DNA of 64,000 bases from Podaxis mareebaensis (Eukaryota; Basidiomycota; Agaricomycetes; Agaricales; Agaricaceae). Position 1 is the first letter of the stretch. Each line of letters starts with the position of its first letter. Below the pieces are notes generated by a model that was given only the letters and a program-made list of their open reading frames with translations, was not told the DNA's origin and made no database searches. The stretch spans positions 24,249 through 88,248 of the forward strand of contig JAEUWP010000196.1 in NCBI GenBank assembly GCA_018524725.1, read 5' to 3'. Below, one piece after another: positions 10,726 through 21,992 of the stretch. The translations under genes and the position numbers were made by a program.

Positions 10726-12045
10726 ATGGTGGCAACCATGGCCGGGTCGTTATGTATGTATTATGGACTCCATCTCGGAAGGAGCGCAAAGCGCTAACCC
10801 TCGAGTGACCTATCCTAGGTGCGTCTTGGGTCTGTTTGGTTGCCGAGTTTCTGTGGAATATGCCCGATGAGCGTCACTACATCTGGAGGTGTGTCTGTAA
10901 ATCGGGCGAAAACTACAATTGTACCGACAGGTAGTCAGGACCCCCATTACCCTAGTGAAAGGGATCTATCTCTTCTCCAAGTACTTCCCTTTGCTTTCAC
11001 AATTGTACGTGCCTCTTTCTCAGTCGTATCAGTGAGAACTGCAATGGATTACAGAACCAATGTGTTGATGCTTGTCTTGGTTGCCGAACCACCATTTCCC
11101 GAGACATTCTGTAGGGGATGGCTTACATTTCAGCAAGCATCGGCATCAGCCATGGAAATCTGTTTCGAAATTTTGATGCTATTACGAGGTATTTGAAACT
11201 CGGCTTGCGATAGTCTTGAGACCTACTCAGGCTGATGTTCTTTCTTCTCAGTCTATGCATTGTATCATTGTCATTTTAAAATCCGTCTTCTTTCCGTTGG
11301 GATTATCGTCTGGCAAGCCACGGTTGCGGTAATCTTGTGTGTGGACTTCGCCCTGACAGCTCGGTTCGATGCAGCATGCAACACAAGACCCACTAGAACG
11401 ATAATAATTATGCCGTGAGTTCTTCTTTCGGTCGCCGTGGACTTGGGTGCCATGAATGATCCAGTATAGGGGGTCTATTTGTACAAGCCATTATCTGGGT
11501 CTTGACGTGGCTCAAGAGAAGAACTCTGCTTACGAACCTTGGCGTGCAGAGTCGAAGCCCTATTCTGCACATTGTCCATCGGGACGGTACGATCGTTCTT
11601 GCTATGATGTGCCGTGAGTGGATAGGCCATTACTGAGAGTGGTTTGCTAAGCATGACACAGTTTGTGTTGCATTCTTTATTCCATACACTACTGCGATGC
11701 ATATTGATATCCATGGTTATACGTGCGTGGTTGCTTCAATGCTCTTTACTTGGGAATACTCACAAGGATCACCAGATGGTCGCAAACCTTAGTATCGGTC
11801 ATAGTCCGTCAATTTTATCCATCTAAGGCTTCCAGCACCTCTCTAATGCTTGGCTTCAGAGTTGCCGATTGGTCCTAAATACGCTACGCGTTGATGTTGC
11901 GCCTCCTGACTCTTTTCCAAGCGGTTGGGTCGGCACCAACATTACTATCGAGGCATCACCTAAGCTGGTTCCTACTGATGCCAAACTTACTGGAAATGAC
12001 ATTCCTGCGCCTCAACCTCTGCAGAAAGCTTTACTGCTACACTAG
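10726..12045 (+). CDS. DUF6533-type membrane protein, array copy 3 (294 aa)
   Basis: Exons 10726-10753, 10819-10888, 10939-11004, 11055-11188, 11252-11414, 11465-11613, 11662-11722, 11776-11803 and 11860-12045 splice in phase to 294 codons plus stop. Exon lengths match the neighbouring copies except for codon-sized differences in exons 4, 6 and 7. Recognisable motifs are DERHYIWR, LFSKYFPLLSQL, FCRGWLTFQQ, L-R-V-Y-A-L-Y, VLTWLKRR, HRDGTIV and SCRLVLNTLRVD, with a hydrophilic tail of about 50 residues. A second ATG at 10738 in the same frame could be the start. Predicted to be a polytopic membrane protein of unknown function. Confidence 0.9.
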
Positions 12046-12830
12046 TAACACCACTGGATACCCGATTGTATGACCTTGACCACAAAAGCCATGAGATCCT
12101 GGCTGAACCTTGGACCTTCGATGCTGTTTACCCCTTGTTCCGCCTTGACTGATCGAGATCAGTCATAAGCGGGCGTCACCTCACCGTCACCCATCATCTG
12201 CGCTCGAATTTAGATGCCCTGTCTCTAATAAGTGTGCATGATTTGATATGTTGACATCCAAATCGAAGCCCGTGGTGGATTAGAACATAAGGTAGGAGCA
12301 CTGGAAACCCAAGTGTAGGGTCGTGGAGGTCTTCAAGTGCGCACCTTCAAAGGTCGGGACACATGGTCAGGAGATTAGGAGGACGGAGGCTGCTTCTTTT
12401 CAGGTGTCGTGGCGGCAGTGGGTCAATGATGCTAACGTTGCGGCCACTCAGCGTTGCAAAGAACCTTTCGGCGGGTAGCGAACGGCCGCCGGAGCCGAGC
12501 TGATGAGGCTGATGAGGTCTCTTAATATCCAACTTTGATCTTGAGTGTTCTCCCGATGATCGGCTCGTGCCTTATTCGGTGGCTTCAACAGCCTTTGGGA
12601 GCAACCACTCAATAGGTAAGAGGAAGGCAATCCACCATCGAGTGGCCCTGAAGCTCCCTTATCTATAGAGAGACTACCGCCCACTGTTGCTCGGAACGAA
12701 CCTACTAACTCCAATCAGCACCCCTAGCTGGAAGAGGTCGTATAAGTAATCTCTGAATTTAAGAAACGACCGGACACTTACCTTCTTTCTACATCACGCA
12801 ACCAAAAGTTGCCTTTCAGTACACTATGCA
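12046..12830. other. Intergenic spacer in DUF6533 array
   Basis: 785 bp between array copies 3 and 4. Short open frames on both strands show no family resemblance. No feature is called. Confidence 0.4.
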
Positions 12831-14191
12831 ATGAGCACACCAGAAATTGGACGTATCGCTTCTCCCTGTAAGTGACACATTGCTCCTGAACCTTCACCTT
12901 TGACAAAGGAGGTCTCTGTTTGATTTAGTGGCAGCCTGGGTCCTTCTGATCTTAGAATTTGTCTGGAACCTCAATGATGAATGGTGTCATATCTGGAGGT
13001 GAATACCTTCTTGATTTGAATCTGACCTAGATAATCCCTCACCTTCTTATTAGATCACCATGCAATGTGATCAAGTCGATTTACCTCGCCTGCCGATTCA
13101 TTCCACTCTTTTGCCAGCTGTGTGCCTAACATGATTGTCGAAAGTGCCCCCACTCACACCCATCTCAGGGTCAATTTATTCCTGGTCATCCACCTCCTTG
13201 AGAAGCCGCCAATTCCGTCTGAATTATGTCGTGCCTGGTTGATCTTCCAACATTCTACAGCAATGATTATTCAGACCCTGCTGGAAGGGATCTTACTCCT
13301 CAGAGGTAGGAGAGACCTTACTGACCTTAAAGCTAGATCTCTGAATTCTGTCCAGTCTATGCGTTGTATCAGCATACAATGGCAATGCGCATAGTGACAG
13401 TCACTATATTTGTAGCTCAAGTGGTTCTGTCTATCGCCCTTTTCGTAGACTTTACCACGTTTCGTGCTGTTTTTGATTCCAAATGTTCTTCCACGGCGGG
13501 AGTTGGAGCTACCATTCATGCGTGCGTTTCTCTTTCAAAAATGAAATGGAAAGATCGTATAATTGATCCAGCGGTAGCATCAGCTTCCTGTTGGTTCAAA
13601 CTATCCTGTGGCTACTGACTTGGCTCGGGCGGAGGAATCTTATAAAGTATGCGGGGCTGGCCGGGCATATGCCCCTGCTTCATGTTCTGTTTCGTGATGG
13701 CAGCTCGGTTTGGGCCGTAATGTGCTGTAAGTGGTTCATCACCAACTCACCACTGAGTAGCTGTTAAACACTGTTTGGCGGCCTTACAGTATCCTTCGCA
13801 TGTGTCATCCCGTATGTCAAGCTCATACGTGTGGACATCCACGTTGTATATGCGTAAGTTGCCCCTTTGACTGGAGTATCGAGTGGTTTGCGAATGAGCT
13901 CCTTGTTTCGCAGCTGGCCAATCAGCATAATGTCTGTTTTGGTCTGTAGCCATTTCCCCTTCGTTTCTTGTTGCTCATGTTAACTGACTGAAGCTGAAGG
14001 GGTGCCGTCTCATCCTCAATACCCTTCGCATTAAGTCCTATTCTCCTCGCAATGTTCCCAACTCCTCTGCCATTCACACCCAGCAAAGAAGCCGTATCCA
14101 AGAGTGCCATGAGGTCTGGGAGCTGACCACTCACTTCGATACAGCGTCACTTTCGGCCGTCGTGTCGGGTCGGGCCGCCGAGGTGGTATAG
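12831..14191 (+). CDS. DUF6533-type membrane protein, array copy 4 (300 aa)
   Basis: Nine exons: 12831-12867, 12929-12998, 13054-13119, 13169-13305, 13356-13521, 13584-13726, 13790-13853, 13914-13941 and 14000-14191, all in phase. The conserved landmarks are present: NDEWCHIWR, ACRFIPLFCQL, CRAWLIFQH, R-V-Y-A-L-Y, LLTWLGRRN, LFRDGSS and GCRLILNTLRI before a cytoplasmic-type hydrophilic tail. Exons 2, 3, 7 and 8 keep exactly the array lengths (70, 66, 64 and 28 bp). Spacing between array members is about 640-790 bp. Divergence between copies is high while exon boundaries are fixed, so the array is old or under diversifying change. Function is unknown. Confidence 0.9.
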
Positions 14192-14606
14192 CTGTGAGCG
14201 AAGGAGCGGATCCTCTTGCCGAGGGCTGAATGGACCGGCTCAACTAGCGTAATTTGTGCAGGGAACAAGCTGCAATGTACTCACCATGTATTCATCATTA
14301 TTCTGGGCATATATTGCTTACGATGTTGCGATAGCAACTTGTGTTACGTTCTTTCCCCTGTATTACTCAACCTTCAATGTTTCATGAACGCCTTACGAGA
14401 CCAACACACGACGTGTTGACTTCAGAAAGAGTTTCCCTCGACGGGCCTTTGCGACATATTCCCTCGGAGTGATGTATGGCATCCACCTAACTTGTAAGGC
14501 CGCCCTTAGGTGGGGAGCCTGTCCAGGGGGGCCACCTGCTGAGCAATTCACTTCACCAACTTCACCGGTTGGGTCATGAGAAATTACCTTTCCAAGAAGG
14601 GGGCTA

Positions 14607-14739
14607 CTAGACAGGATTCGTCATGCTGGAAACTAGGACTGCTGACAAAAGTCAAGATAAACCGATTCTAAAGAGGCATAGGAAACGCTCAGTATATTAG
14701 TCGTTGTGGCGTCGGTGTGACTTGGGAGATCCTGTCTGG
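14607..14739. mobile_element. Short MITE-like element (133 bp), TA-flanked
   Basis: The left end CTAGACAGGAT and right end ATCCTGTCTGG form an 11-bp imperfect terminal inverted repeat. TA dinucleotides flank both ends (14605-14606 and 14740-14741). There is no coding capacity. Size and TA target fit a Tc1/mariner-type MITE. Confidence 0.55.
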
Positions 14740-14741
14740 TA

Positions 14742-15497
14742 CAGTCGACTCTCTTATAACTGATAGCTGTCAAAACCGATACTCTGTCCTAACTGATAGA
14801 TAGAGGCGGCGACGGAGTTGGTAGGCGGGGATTTGGACCCCATATCTGATACTTTGTCATACCTAATAACTGATAGGTCTCGTGAGGGTACAAAACTGAT
14901 AGCGCCGAGATAGCGCTTCATAGCGCTGGCTGAGCGTGGGCTGATTTCATTAGATGAGCCCAGCTGAGACTGCTTTCGGGTCTCCTAATTTGTTGCTTGG
15001 GCGCTCGGAGTGACCAGAAAGTGAAAACATCTATTAAGAAAATTTTATTGTCAAGCTGTAGCATTTTCCCCAGCGGCTACACCCACAGTCCTCTCGCAAC
15101 TTTACAAAAAGGCCTCCGCTTTTTGACAAAACAAATTCAATTGAAGAAAACTCACCTTGAGGGCCTGTTGGCTAAGAAGCAATCCATCTAACTAGAGGAT
15201 GAGGAATGGTTGGACAATAAGGCCAACCTTGTCCAGGAGTATCATGTCATTGATATGCTGGTACTATCTCCGGGTGATGAGAAGGAAATAGATAAATCGG
15301 GAGAGGCAGAATTGGAAGTCACTCACATTACAGATTTCTTTCGTCGTAAATAACTGTTGTTCGCACTGTTCACCATCGATGTCTATTAGGCTAGAGAGTA
15401 TTACGTAATACATGGTCTACTTTCAAAACCAATACCCTGTCGTAACTGATAGCTCAGGGTGTCCACGGAGACCTATCAGTTAAGAGAGAGACGACTG
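14742..15497 (+). mobile_element. Pogo/jerky-like non-autonomous DNA transposon (756 bp)
   Basis: The terminal inverted repeats begin CAGTCGACTCTCTTATAACT on the left and, reverse-complemented on the right, CAGTCGTCTCTCTCTTAACT. TA dinucleotides flank the element (14740-14741 and 15498-15499). The motif (A)ACTGATAG recurs several times near both ends, like clustered transposase-binding sites. The start CAGTCG[A/T]CTCTC resembles termini I associate with pogo/CENP-B-class elements. No transposase is present; an interrupted passenger frame lies inside. Confidence 0.7.
14997..15353 (+). pseudogene. Passenger ORF of the pogo-like element, interrupted
   Basis: One reading frame of 118 codons with a single in-frame TAA at 15189-15191 and no good ATG start. 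It contains GLRFLTKQIQLKK.., then EDEEWLDNKANLV.., and so is homologous to the minus-strand frame at 45444-45785 in a second element. The shared pattern is GL..L..QI..(K/R)K..L then E(E/H)WLDN(K/E)A(N/D)L(V/I). The predicted product is a short helical protein of unknown function, not a transposase. Confidence 0.6.
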
Positions 15498-15577
15498 TAG
15501 CTCCCTTCTTGAAAAGGCAATTTCTCACGACCCATCTGGTAGAGTTGGTGAAGCGAATTGCCCGGCAGGTGGTCCCG

Positions 15578-16350
15578 CGTTATTCCATGGTCTGCTTTTT
15601 GCTTTTCACTGTCTCACTGTAACATCTGGTGGGCCGAAAGCTTCGCACGGCACCTAATCGAACACGCCACTCCTTACCCGTTTGATGCGTTGGAACGCGT
15701 TAAAATTTCGAACCTACCTCCCAAGTTCCGATATTTCGAGTCTGACCTCGTCGCTTAACGTACAGCAAGACACGGCTTCGATACGGTTCTTGGCTCTGAA
15801 AGCCAACTATGTGTGATACCCTCGCTTACCATTGTTACTTACCGCATAGACCTGCAAATCACCGATCACTTAACAGGAAGCTCGACAATCCCTTCCCTGC
15901 TATTCGAGGCGTTAAAAAATATGCTCTCCTTCGAGGAATAGCTCCCCATACATTCGACTTCCTGCCAACAAGCTTTTATGGAATGAAGACTTGGCCTTCT
16001 AAGCTAATGGGTTTCTCGACATGATTGCCTCCCATCCTCTGACCCAAGCGTAAATTAGCTGTCTCAGTGGGAGACGCCCGGCTTAAAGCCGCTGGCCATC
16101 CGGGAGATTTCGACCATGACGATACCACCCCTGCTAGTCTCTTTGTACCGACGTGATTTTACTCTGTATACTCATGGCCGAAGTCGTACTCGGTTTCGCG
16201 GCTCGGTTTCGGTATTACGCCCCTTGGCCGCAGTGACGCTGCTAACCTCAAAGCTATATAACTGGAGGAGATATGGCGGTTAGCTTCAGCCCATCGGTTT
16301 CCAAACCCCAACTCAACCCCACACTCTTTTGAATAACACGTTCTTTTATA
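15578..16350. promoter_or_regulatory. Upstream region of secreted protein, TATA at 16255
   Basis: No gene was recognised here. A TATATA at 16255-16260 lies about 90 bp before the next ATG (16351). The paralogue at 21202 has a TATAAAA at a similar distance. Confidence 0.45.
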
Positions 16351-17887
16351 ATGCAGTCCAAATTCCTCAGTTTACTGCCTGTTCTCTTATATGTCACTCA
16401 GATATTTGCTTGGAGCAATGTCGTATACGTCATCCGCGAGGCCGAAAAGGCCAGCATGGGTGCAGGAGGGTTAACTCCTGTTGGTCGCACTAGGGCTTCT
16501 TGTTTGGTTTCTGTACGTGTCCGCTTATGCTCGAGAGTTTCAGTTACTGACTCCAGCACTTCTTGCAGCACTTTGGCAAGGCGAGCGGTGCAGACATTGG
16601 AAAAATCATATCCTGCCGGCCAGACCCCGATACGGGAACGTGTGATGCTGCATTCCAGACGGTTGCGCCTCTCGCGGCGGACCTCGGACTCAGTGTTGAC
16701 GTTACTTGGTATGCTCCCGGTTCTGAGTCTTATGTGCCGTAGCCAACTTCTTGCTGTAGCACAACGGATGAAACAAAAAGCATCAAGACCTGTCTCTTTG
16801 AAGTCATTAAGTCATTCGCTGCAACCAGCGCCAAAGGCATTTTGGTAGTCTGGGTCAGTACCTCGAATTCAAACGAATACAGGCTATTACTAACTGACAA
16901 GAAGGACACTGAAGAAATGGATGGCGTTTTCGATAACTTCGACTTCGAAAACGATGATCCAGATTTCCCTGATGAATAGTGTGTCTTATATTTCATGTGC
17001 AGGCGTGGAGCTAACGAGCTGTGTACAGCCCAGACATGGTCGCCACAATCAAGAACAATGTCTTCCTTGGCCTGAACTCTGAACTTTGTCCTTCTCTTGA
17101 TGGAAATTCTGGCTCTCCACTTACTGCTCCCTACACCATCAATCCCGCCATCCCTACCCCCACTCCTACGACCAACGTTGTTCCTCGCGATATAACTCCC
17201 GAAGCCAGCAATCCTGTCCCAGTGGTTACACTCGGTGGGGAGGGGTTTTCCTTGCCTCCCACGACTTCCTCGACTATCTCGGACTCGGCCGGTGCATCCG
17301 TTGTTTCTCAACTCAATTCTTCTTCCATCCTTCCCACATCTTCTACCTCGTTGGTCACTGCAATCAGCATCGCCACTCCCTCCACCACGACCTTTGCTCC
17401 TCCGGCTGCAACGATCACATCCAGCACTGCAAGTTCTGAATCTTTTGCTGAAACAAAACCCACTCCTTTCGCGATTGACGTCGAAGTTGACATCAACATT
17501 GGTGGTCACCCTCGCAAGTTTCCCAAGGGGTGTAAATATGCCAATTCACACTACACCATCCACCACACATCTCCTTCCACGACCCTGAGCCTAACTGCTT
17601 CGGCGACGAACAGTCTTCCCTTCGGCACTGTGGTTTCTTCCAGTGCGCCCGAAACAAGCACTAGCACAACCTCTGCCCTTTTCCCCGCGCTGCCTACACT
17701 TTCCGCTGTTCCTTCTTCTATCGACTCCTTCAGCGCCAATTTCACAGCTAGTTCTACGGCGACAGATGCTTCTGCAAAGCCCGTTGTATCCTCTACGGTT
17801 TCAACATTCCCACTCCAGACTCCCTCCTTTGGAAATTTTCGCCGTATGATAAAGCGCCATAAAAAGCGCGAGGCTCTCAGGTTGTGA
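16351..17887 (+). CDS. Secreted histidine-phosphatase-like pseudoenzyme with Ser/Thr-rich tail (443 aa)
   Basis: Five exons: 16351-16512, 16569-16708, 16760-16853, 16902-16978 and 17029-17887, all in phase. A signal peptide (about residues 1-20) is followed by a fold matching fungal secreted phosphoglycerate-mutase-like proteins: VVYVIREAEKAS, GLTPVGRTRA, IGKIISCRPDP, APLAADLGLSVDV and a final LCPSLD. The catalytic RHG motif is replaced by R-E-A, so the nucleophilic histidine is missing and phosphatase activity is unlikely. About 250 Ser/Thr/Pro-rich residues follow, suggesting an O-glycosylated stalk, ending in basic KRHKKREALRL. Intron positions match the paralogue at 21202-21992, which lacks the tail. 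An amidase lies between the two. Confidence 0.8.
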
Positions 17888-18555
17888 TTTCACTTGACAT
17901 ACCGCGATACCAAATTGACTTTTGATACTTCTGCATTGACCCAGCCATGTAGATTTGTTTAAGCCAGGATGTACGGAATGTCTTAGTCGATCATGAATAT
18001 ACATCTGTATAAACTTCGGTATGCAACTGCGTGTCGCGCATTACCCTGGAGCGGGGGTGGTATGGTAGTGATGTATCATTATTGGCTTTGAGTTGTGAGT
18101 GGGTTGAGAACAAGAACTCAACCGGACTTGGAATTTGCCGGTTAATGGAGTGAGAACTCGAATTGATGACATAAACAAGTCTAAACACAATTCCTTGAGT
18201 CCTTGTTCGTAGAAATTGGAACTCTAATCATCCATCCATCTCGAAAGCCATGGCTCTTCTTTACCATCGTACATCGTGTGCTCCATCCTGTTTTACTATG
18301 TTCAGCGGGAACTCGTCTGTTGGCAAGTCGCGAAACTCCTCATAGGGACATTCCCTTTGTGGCATCCGATATTGGCTCATGCTTCTGCTGCACGTATGGG
18401 TCAGAAGACGGTGTGCGAGAAAATCTATACATGTATCTTCTTCCCTTTTTGCTTATTGTTTGATCTAAATTTGTCCCCACAAACGCATGGTCAAAGAGTG
18501 GTAGCGCCGTCCATCTACCGCAATTCATCGTTCCCCAGCGACAGAGCCCTTCAGG
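17888..18555. other. Intergenic region before amidase
   Basis: About 670 bp. No coding exon was recognised. Short open frames at 18203-18659 overlap the amidase start but resemble nothing. Confidence 0.4.
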
Positions 18556-20714
18556 ATGTCTCGTTTGCGTTGTCTGGTTCCTATCCTCGTAATCCTTTTA
18601 CTTGGGAGTGTCTTTGCTTGCGGTTTAGACATTCGAGCCTCAGCGGATACGTTCCCTGATCTCTATGAAGCTTCCGTGGAGGATCTTCAAAGCGGGCTAG
18701 AAGCTGGGCATTTCACTAGCGTCGACCTCGTCAAGGTAAATCGATCATCATAACTTTATGAGATCTTATCCGATATGTTATGAAAATAGGCATATCTTGC
18801 CCGGATAGACGAAGTTAACTTCAAGGGACCAGCTCTGCGCGCCGTACTCGAGATAAATCCTTCGGCTCTTTCTCAGGCTGCTGCTCTAGACCATGAGCGA
18901 AAAACTAAGGGGAAGCGAAGTTTGTTACATGGCATCCCTGTCCTTCTGAAGGTAATAATACCCGTTATCATGTCTACCCCCATCTCACCATAAGCACAGG
19001 ACAACATCGCTACAGTTGCTTCCGAAGGCAAGATTGCCGTGACAACTTGTTATAATATTTCGCTTACAACTTAGCTGGATAGGTATGAATACGACCGCGG
19101 GCTCATTCAGTCTGTTGGGCTCTATTGTACCCGATGATGCTGGCGTGGTCAAGCGACTGCGTAGAGCTGGTGCTATCATCCTTGGTGAGTGTTCATCATC
19201 ATTTTTGTTCATGCTTTTCCGACGCTTCAGATGCGCAGGGAAGGCCAATCTATCTGAATGGGCTCATTTCAGGGGAAACCTACCTTCCGGTTGGTCTGGG
19301 CGTGGTGGTCAGTGTACCAATGCGTACTTCCCAAACGCTGATCCCTGCGGTTCCTCGTCTGGCTCTGGTGTTGCCGCCTCCATTGGACTTGCTGCCGTCA
19401 CACTTGGAACGGAAACCGACGGGAGCATCACATGCCCTTCCAGTAATAATAATCTGGCGGGAATCAAACCGACTGTCGGTTTGACGTCTCGCGCAGGAGG
19501 TCAGCTTGGTGAAGCTTTTAATCATCCGCACCGTTAACGAAAACATTCTAGTCATACCAATATCTGCCCACCAAGATACCGTAGGACCGATGACGAGATC
19601 GATGACCGATGCGGCCATCGTGCTATCTGTAATCGCTGGGAAGGATCCCAATGATAACTTCACCCTCGCTCAACCCGATACTGTCCCTGATTATACCAGG
19701 GCACTAAATAAGCATGCCCTTCGGGGGAAGCGAATTGGCGTGCCTCGTCATGTCTTCCTAAATAACAGCATATCTGGTGATGACCCTTCGGTGAATGTGG
19801 AATTTGAGAAAGCCCTTCAGGTCATCAGAAGCCTTGGCGCAACTGTCGTTGATCCTGCTAACATTCCCTCGGCGGAAGAAATAATCCGCTCAAACAACGA
19901 GACCATCGTCCTTGACGTTGATTTTAAGGTGATTTCCTCGCATGTGCCCCTCTCTCGTCCTAATTTGCTTTCAAGGTCCAATTAAATCAGTGGTTTGAAT
20001 CTCTACTCGCCAACCCATCTGGTGTTCGTAATCTTGCAAGCGTCATCAAATTCAACGACGACAACCCAGATCTCGAGGAACCACCCCGCTTTGAGGACCA
20101 GTCCGAGTGCGTTTCAAAATGACAGCAGATTAGCTAACTGTGGCCAGACCGCTAACACGCCAATCTCAGATTGATCGAGTCCGAAGCAACCGAAGGCTTT
20201 AACGATACCTACTTCAGAGCTCTTGCCTTTGACAAAGATCTCGGATCGACGAGGGGCATCGATGCCGTACTCCAACAACATAAGTTGGACGCGCTGGTTC
20301 TCCCAGCCACAGGTTTTACTACTGTCCCACCTGGTAAGCTGCCCGCTTTGAATCGTATTCATGTCCAAATTTAATCTCTTAACCCTAAACCAGCCATTGT
20401 CGGATATCCTATCGTCACCGGTACGAAACACAACTTTCCATCACGTTCCTCAAGCTTGGCATGAACTCACATATCCTTTAGTTCCTCTTGGATTTTTCCC
20501 CGATAATGTGACAATCGGACGTGCAGGGCCTATCACCGTTTATCCAGCACCAGGTGTTCCTTTTGGTCTTTCCTTCTTAGGAACGGCGTTCTCTGAATTC
20601 AACTTGATCGGATTCGGCTATGCGTACGAGCAAGCCACAAAGACGAGACTGGCGAGAAGGGCGTTCGCTGCCGCTATTCCCAAGACTCAATTGAAAGATG
20701 TTGTCTCAAAATAA
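18556..20714 (+). CDS. Secreted amidase, amidase-signature family (554 aa)
   Basis: Ten exons join in phase: 18556-18735, 18790-18951, 19000-19027, 19083-19184, 19239-19499, 19552-19928, 19976-20106, 20170-20333, 20394-20420 and 20482-20714. A signal peptide (about residues 1-22) points to secretion. The Ser-cisSer-Lys triad is complete: Lys in LLKDNI, cis-Ser in GSSSGSG and the nucleophile in TDGSITCPSS, followed by GIKPTVGLTSR. DTVGPMTRS and LPATGF are also typical. The family hydrolyses amide bonds and the substrate here is unknown. Intron 3 (19028-19082) uses a GC donor (GAAG|GCAAGA), which alone keeps EGMNTTAGS in frame. It is flanked by two paralogous phosphatase-like genes on the same strand. 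Confidence 0.92.
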
Positions 20715-21201
20715 CCCGTGGAATAACGTCGTGTTCCTCGAGCGCATAGAAGCCGCATTGTCTCATATGAAAGGCTGGGCATCTACTTCGATCCATTTCT
20801 ATCTCTCGTTCTCCTGTATATCCTCTCTCAACTTCACGTTCAGTTGTTTCATAGTCCCTGTCTCTTTCCCCTCTAACTCCGATACCTCAGTGTAAGTACA
20901 TACTCACGTCTGTATCCCGGACGAGTCCGAATAAATTTGGCCGTTTAATACCCTTCTGCTTGCTCGACCCTCGAGTCCACTGCTGAAAGTCAAGGCATCT
21001 GCTCTCTTCTTCAGTTCGTCAGATTTGTTGGACGGGGTTCCTGATTTCTCCATCAAATGTCATACGCGTTCGTCCCTCAGACCCATGACCGCTCTGTCCA
21101 GTGTCGCGTTCCCTGACCACTATAAAAGCCTTGACACCACGCCCCAAACCGGCAGGTTACCTCCTCGAACTCAAGGAAACTTCATATTGGCTCCTGGGAT
21201 T
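20715..21201. promoter_or_regulatory. Intergenic with TATAAAA at 21121
   Basis: TATAAAAG at 21121-21128 is about 80 bp before the ATG at 21202 and is a plausible core promoter. No gene was recognised in the remainder. Confidence 0.5.
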
Positions 21202-21992
21202 ATGTCCTTCAAAGTCATCTTGCCCTTAATTACCTGCCTTGGTCTCGTCGCAGCCATCCGCAACAGTATCTACATCATCTCTGAGGCCGAAACACCTTCT
21301 CTCGGCCTGGACGGTCTTACCCCCGTTGGCTTCAAGAGGGCGACCGAGTGCATCCCCAAAGTAAGGGCCCTTGCGATGGTCCTTGGGTAGAAAAAGCTTA
21401 CTTTTGCCATAGGTTTTTGCACCTCTGAACATCGGTCTCATTATTGCATGCGCACCGGACCCAGCAACTGGCGCATGTTATGCATCAGTCGCCACGGCCA
21501 CACCCTTTGCTAATTCGCTGAACCTAACAGTCGACACTAACTGGTAAGAATTGAAAAAGCAATTCGCCCGAGGGCAACAGTAACAATAATCATACTAGCG
21601 GTGTGACCGAGGATGCGGAAGACGACTGTCTCCCAACTCTCGTGGATGATTGGGCAGCCAACAACACCAAAGCCATACTCATAGTCTGGGTAAGCTTTTC
21701 ATAAGTCATGCAGCTAACGGCACTGAACATGTTACTAGGATAATGCCCAACAAGACTCCCTCTTTGAGAACTTGGCCATTGAGGCACCCGGTGACGACCT
21801 GGAGGACCTTGGAGTCTAGTAAGGAGAGAACTTCCATTGCTTCACACTTATTATTTATCGAGCCTCTCTAGCCATGATGTCATAACGACCATTCGTAACG
21901 AGCAATGGATCGGTCAGACTTCCCAGAATTGTCCGGACATTGATGGGCAGATGCCTGGTACTGGCATCTTCAGCCGACCAAGCGGTCGTTGA
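21202..21992 (+). CDS. Secreted histidine-phosphatase-like pseudoenzyme, short paralogue (193 aa)
   Basis: Exons 21202-21360, 21413-21543, 21599-21689, 21739-21818 and 21872-21992 splice in phase to 193 codons plus stop. A signal peptide (about 1-19) precedes SIYIISEAETPS, GLDGLTPVGFKRA, NIGLIIACAPDP, ANSLNLTVDTNC and a final NCPDID. The order is that of secreted fungal phosphoglycerate-mutase-like proteins, but the RHG motif reads S-E-A, so both the arginine and the catalytic histidine are lost. It shares every intron position with the gene at 16351-17887 but lacks the Ser/Thr-rich tail. The likely role is binding or structural rather than catalytic (inference). Confidence 0.82.

Larger units (their letters stand above)
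14528..15577. repeat. Foldback repeat arms split by two insertions
   Basis: The left arm (about 14528-14606) and the right arm (about 15498-15577) are imperfect inverted repeats of roughly 80 bp. Both end at a TA in the context ..GGGGGC-TA and TA-GCTCCC.., so joining them restores a near-perfect palindrome centred on GCTAGC. The roughly 890 bp between the arms is filled by two TA-flanked elements listed separately. Confidence 0.7.
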
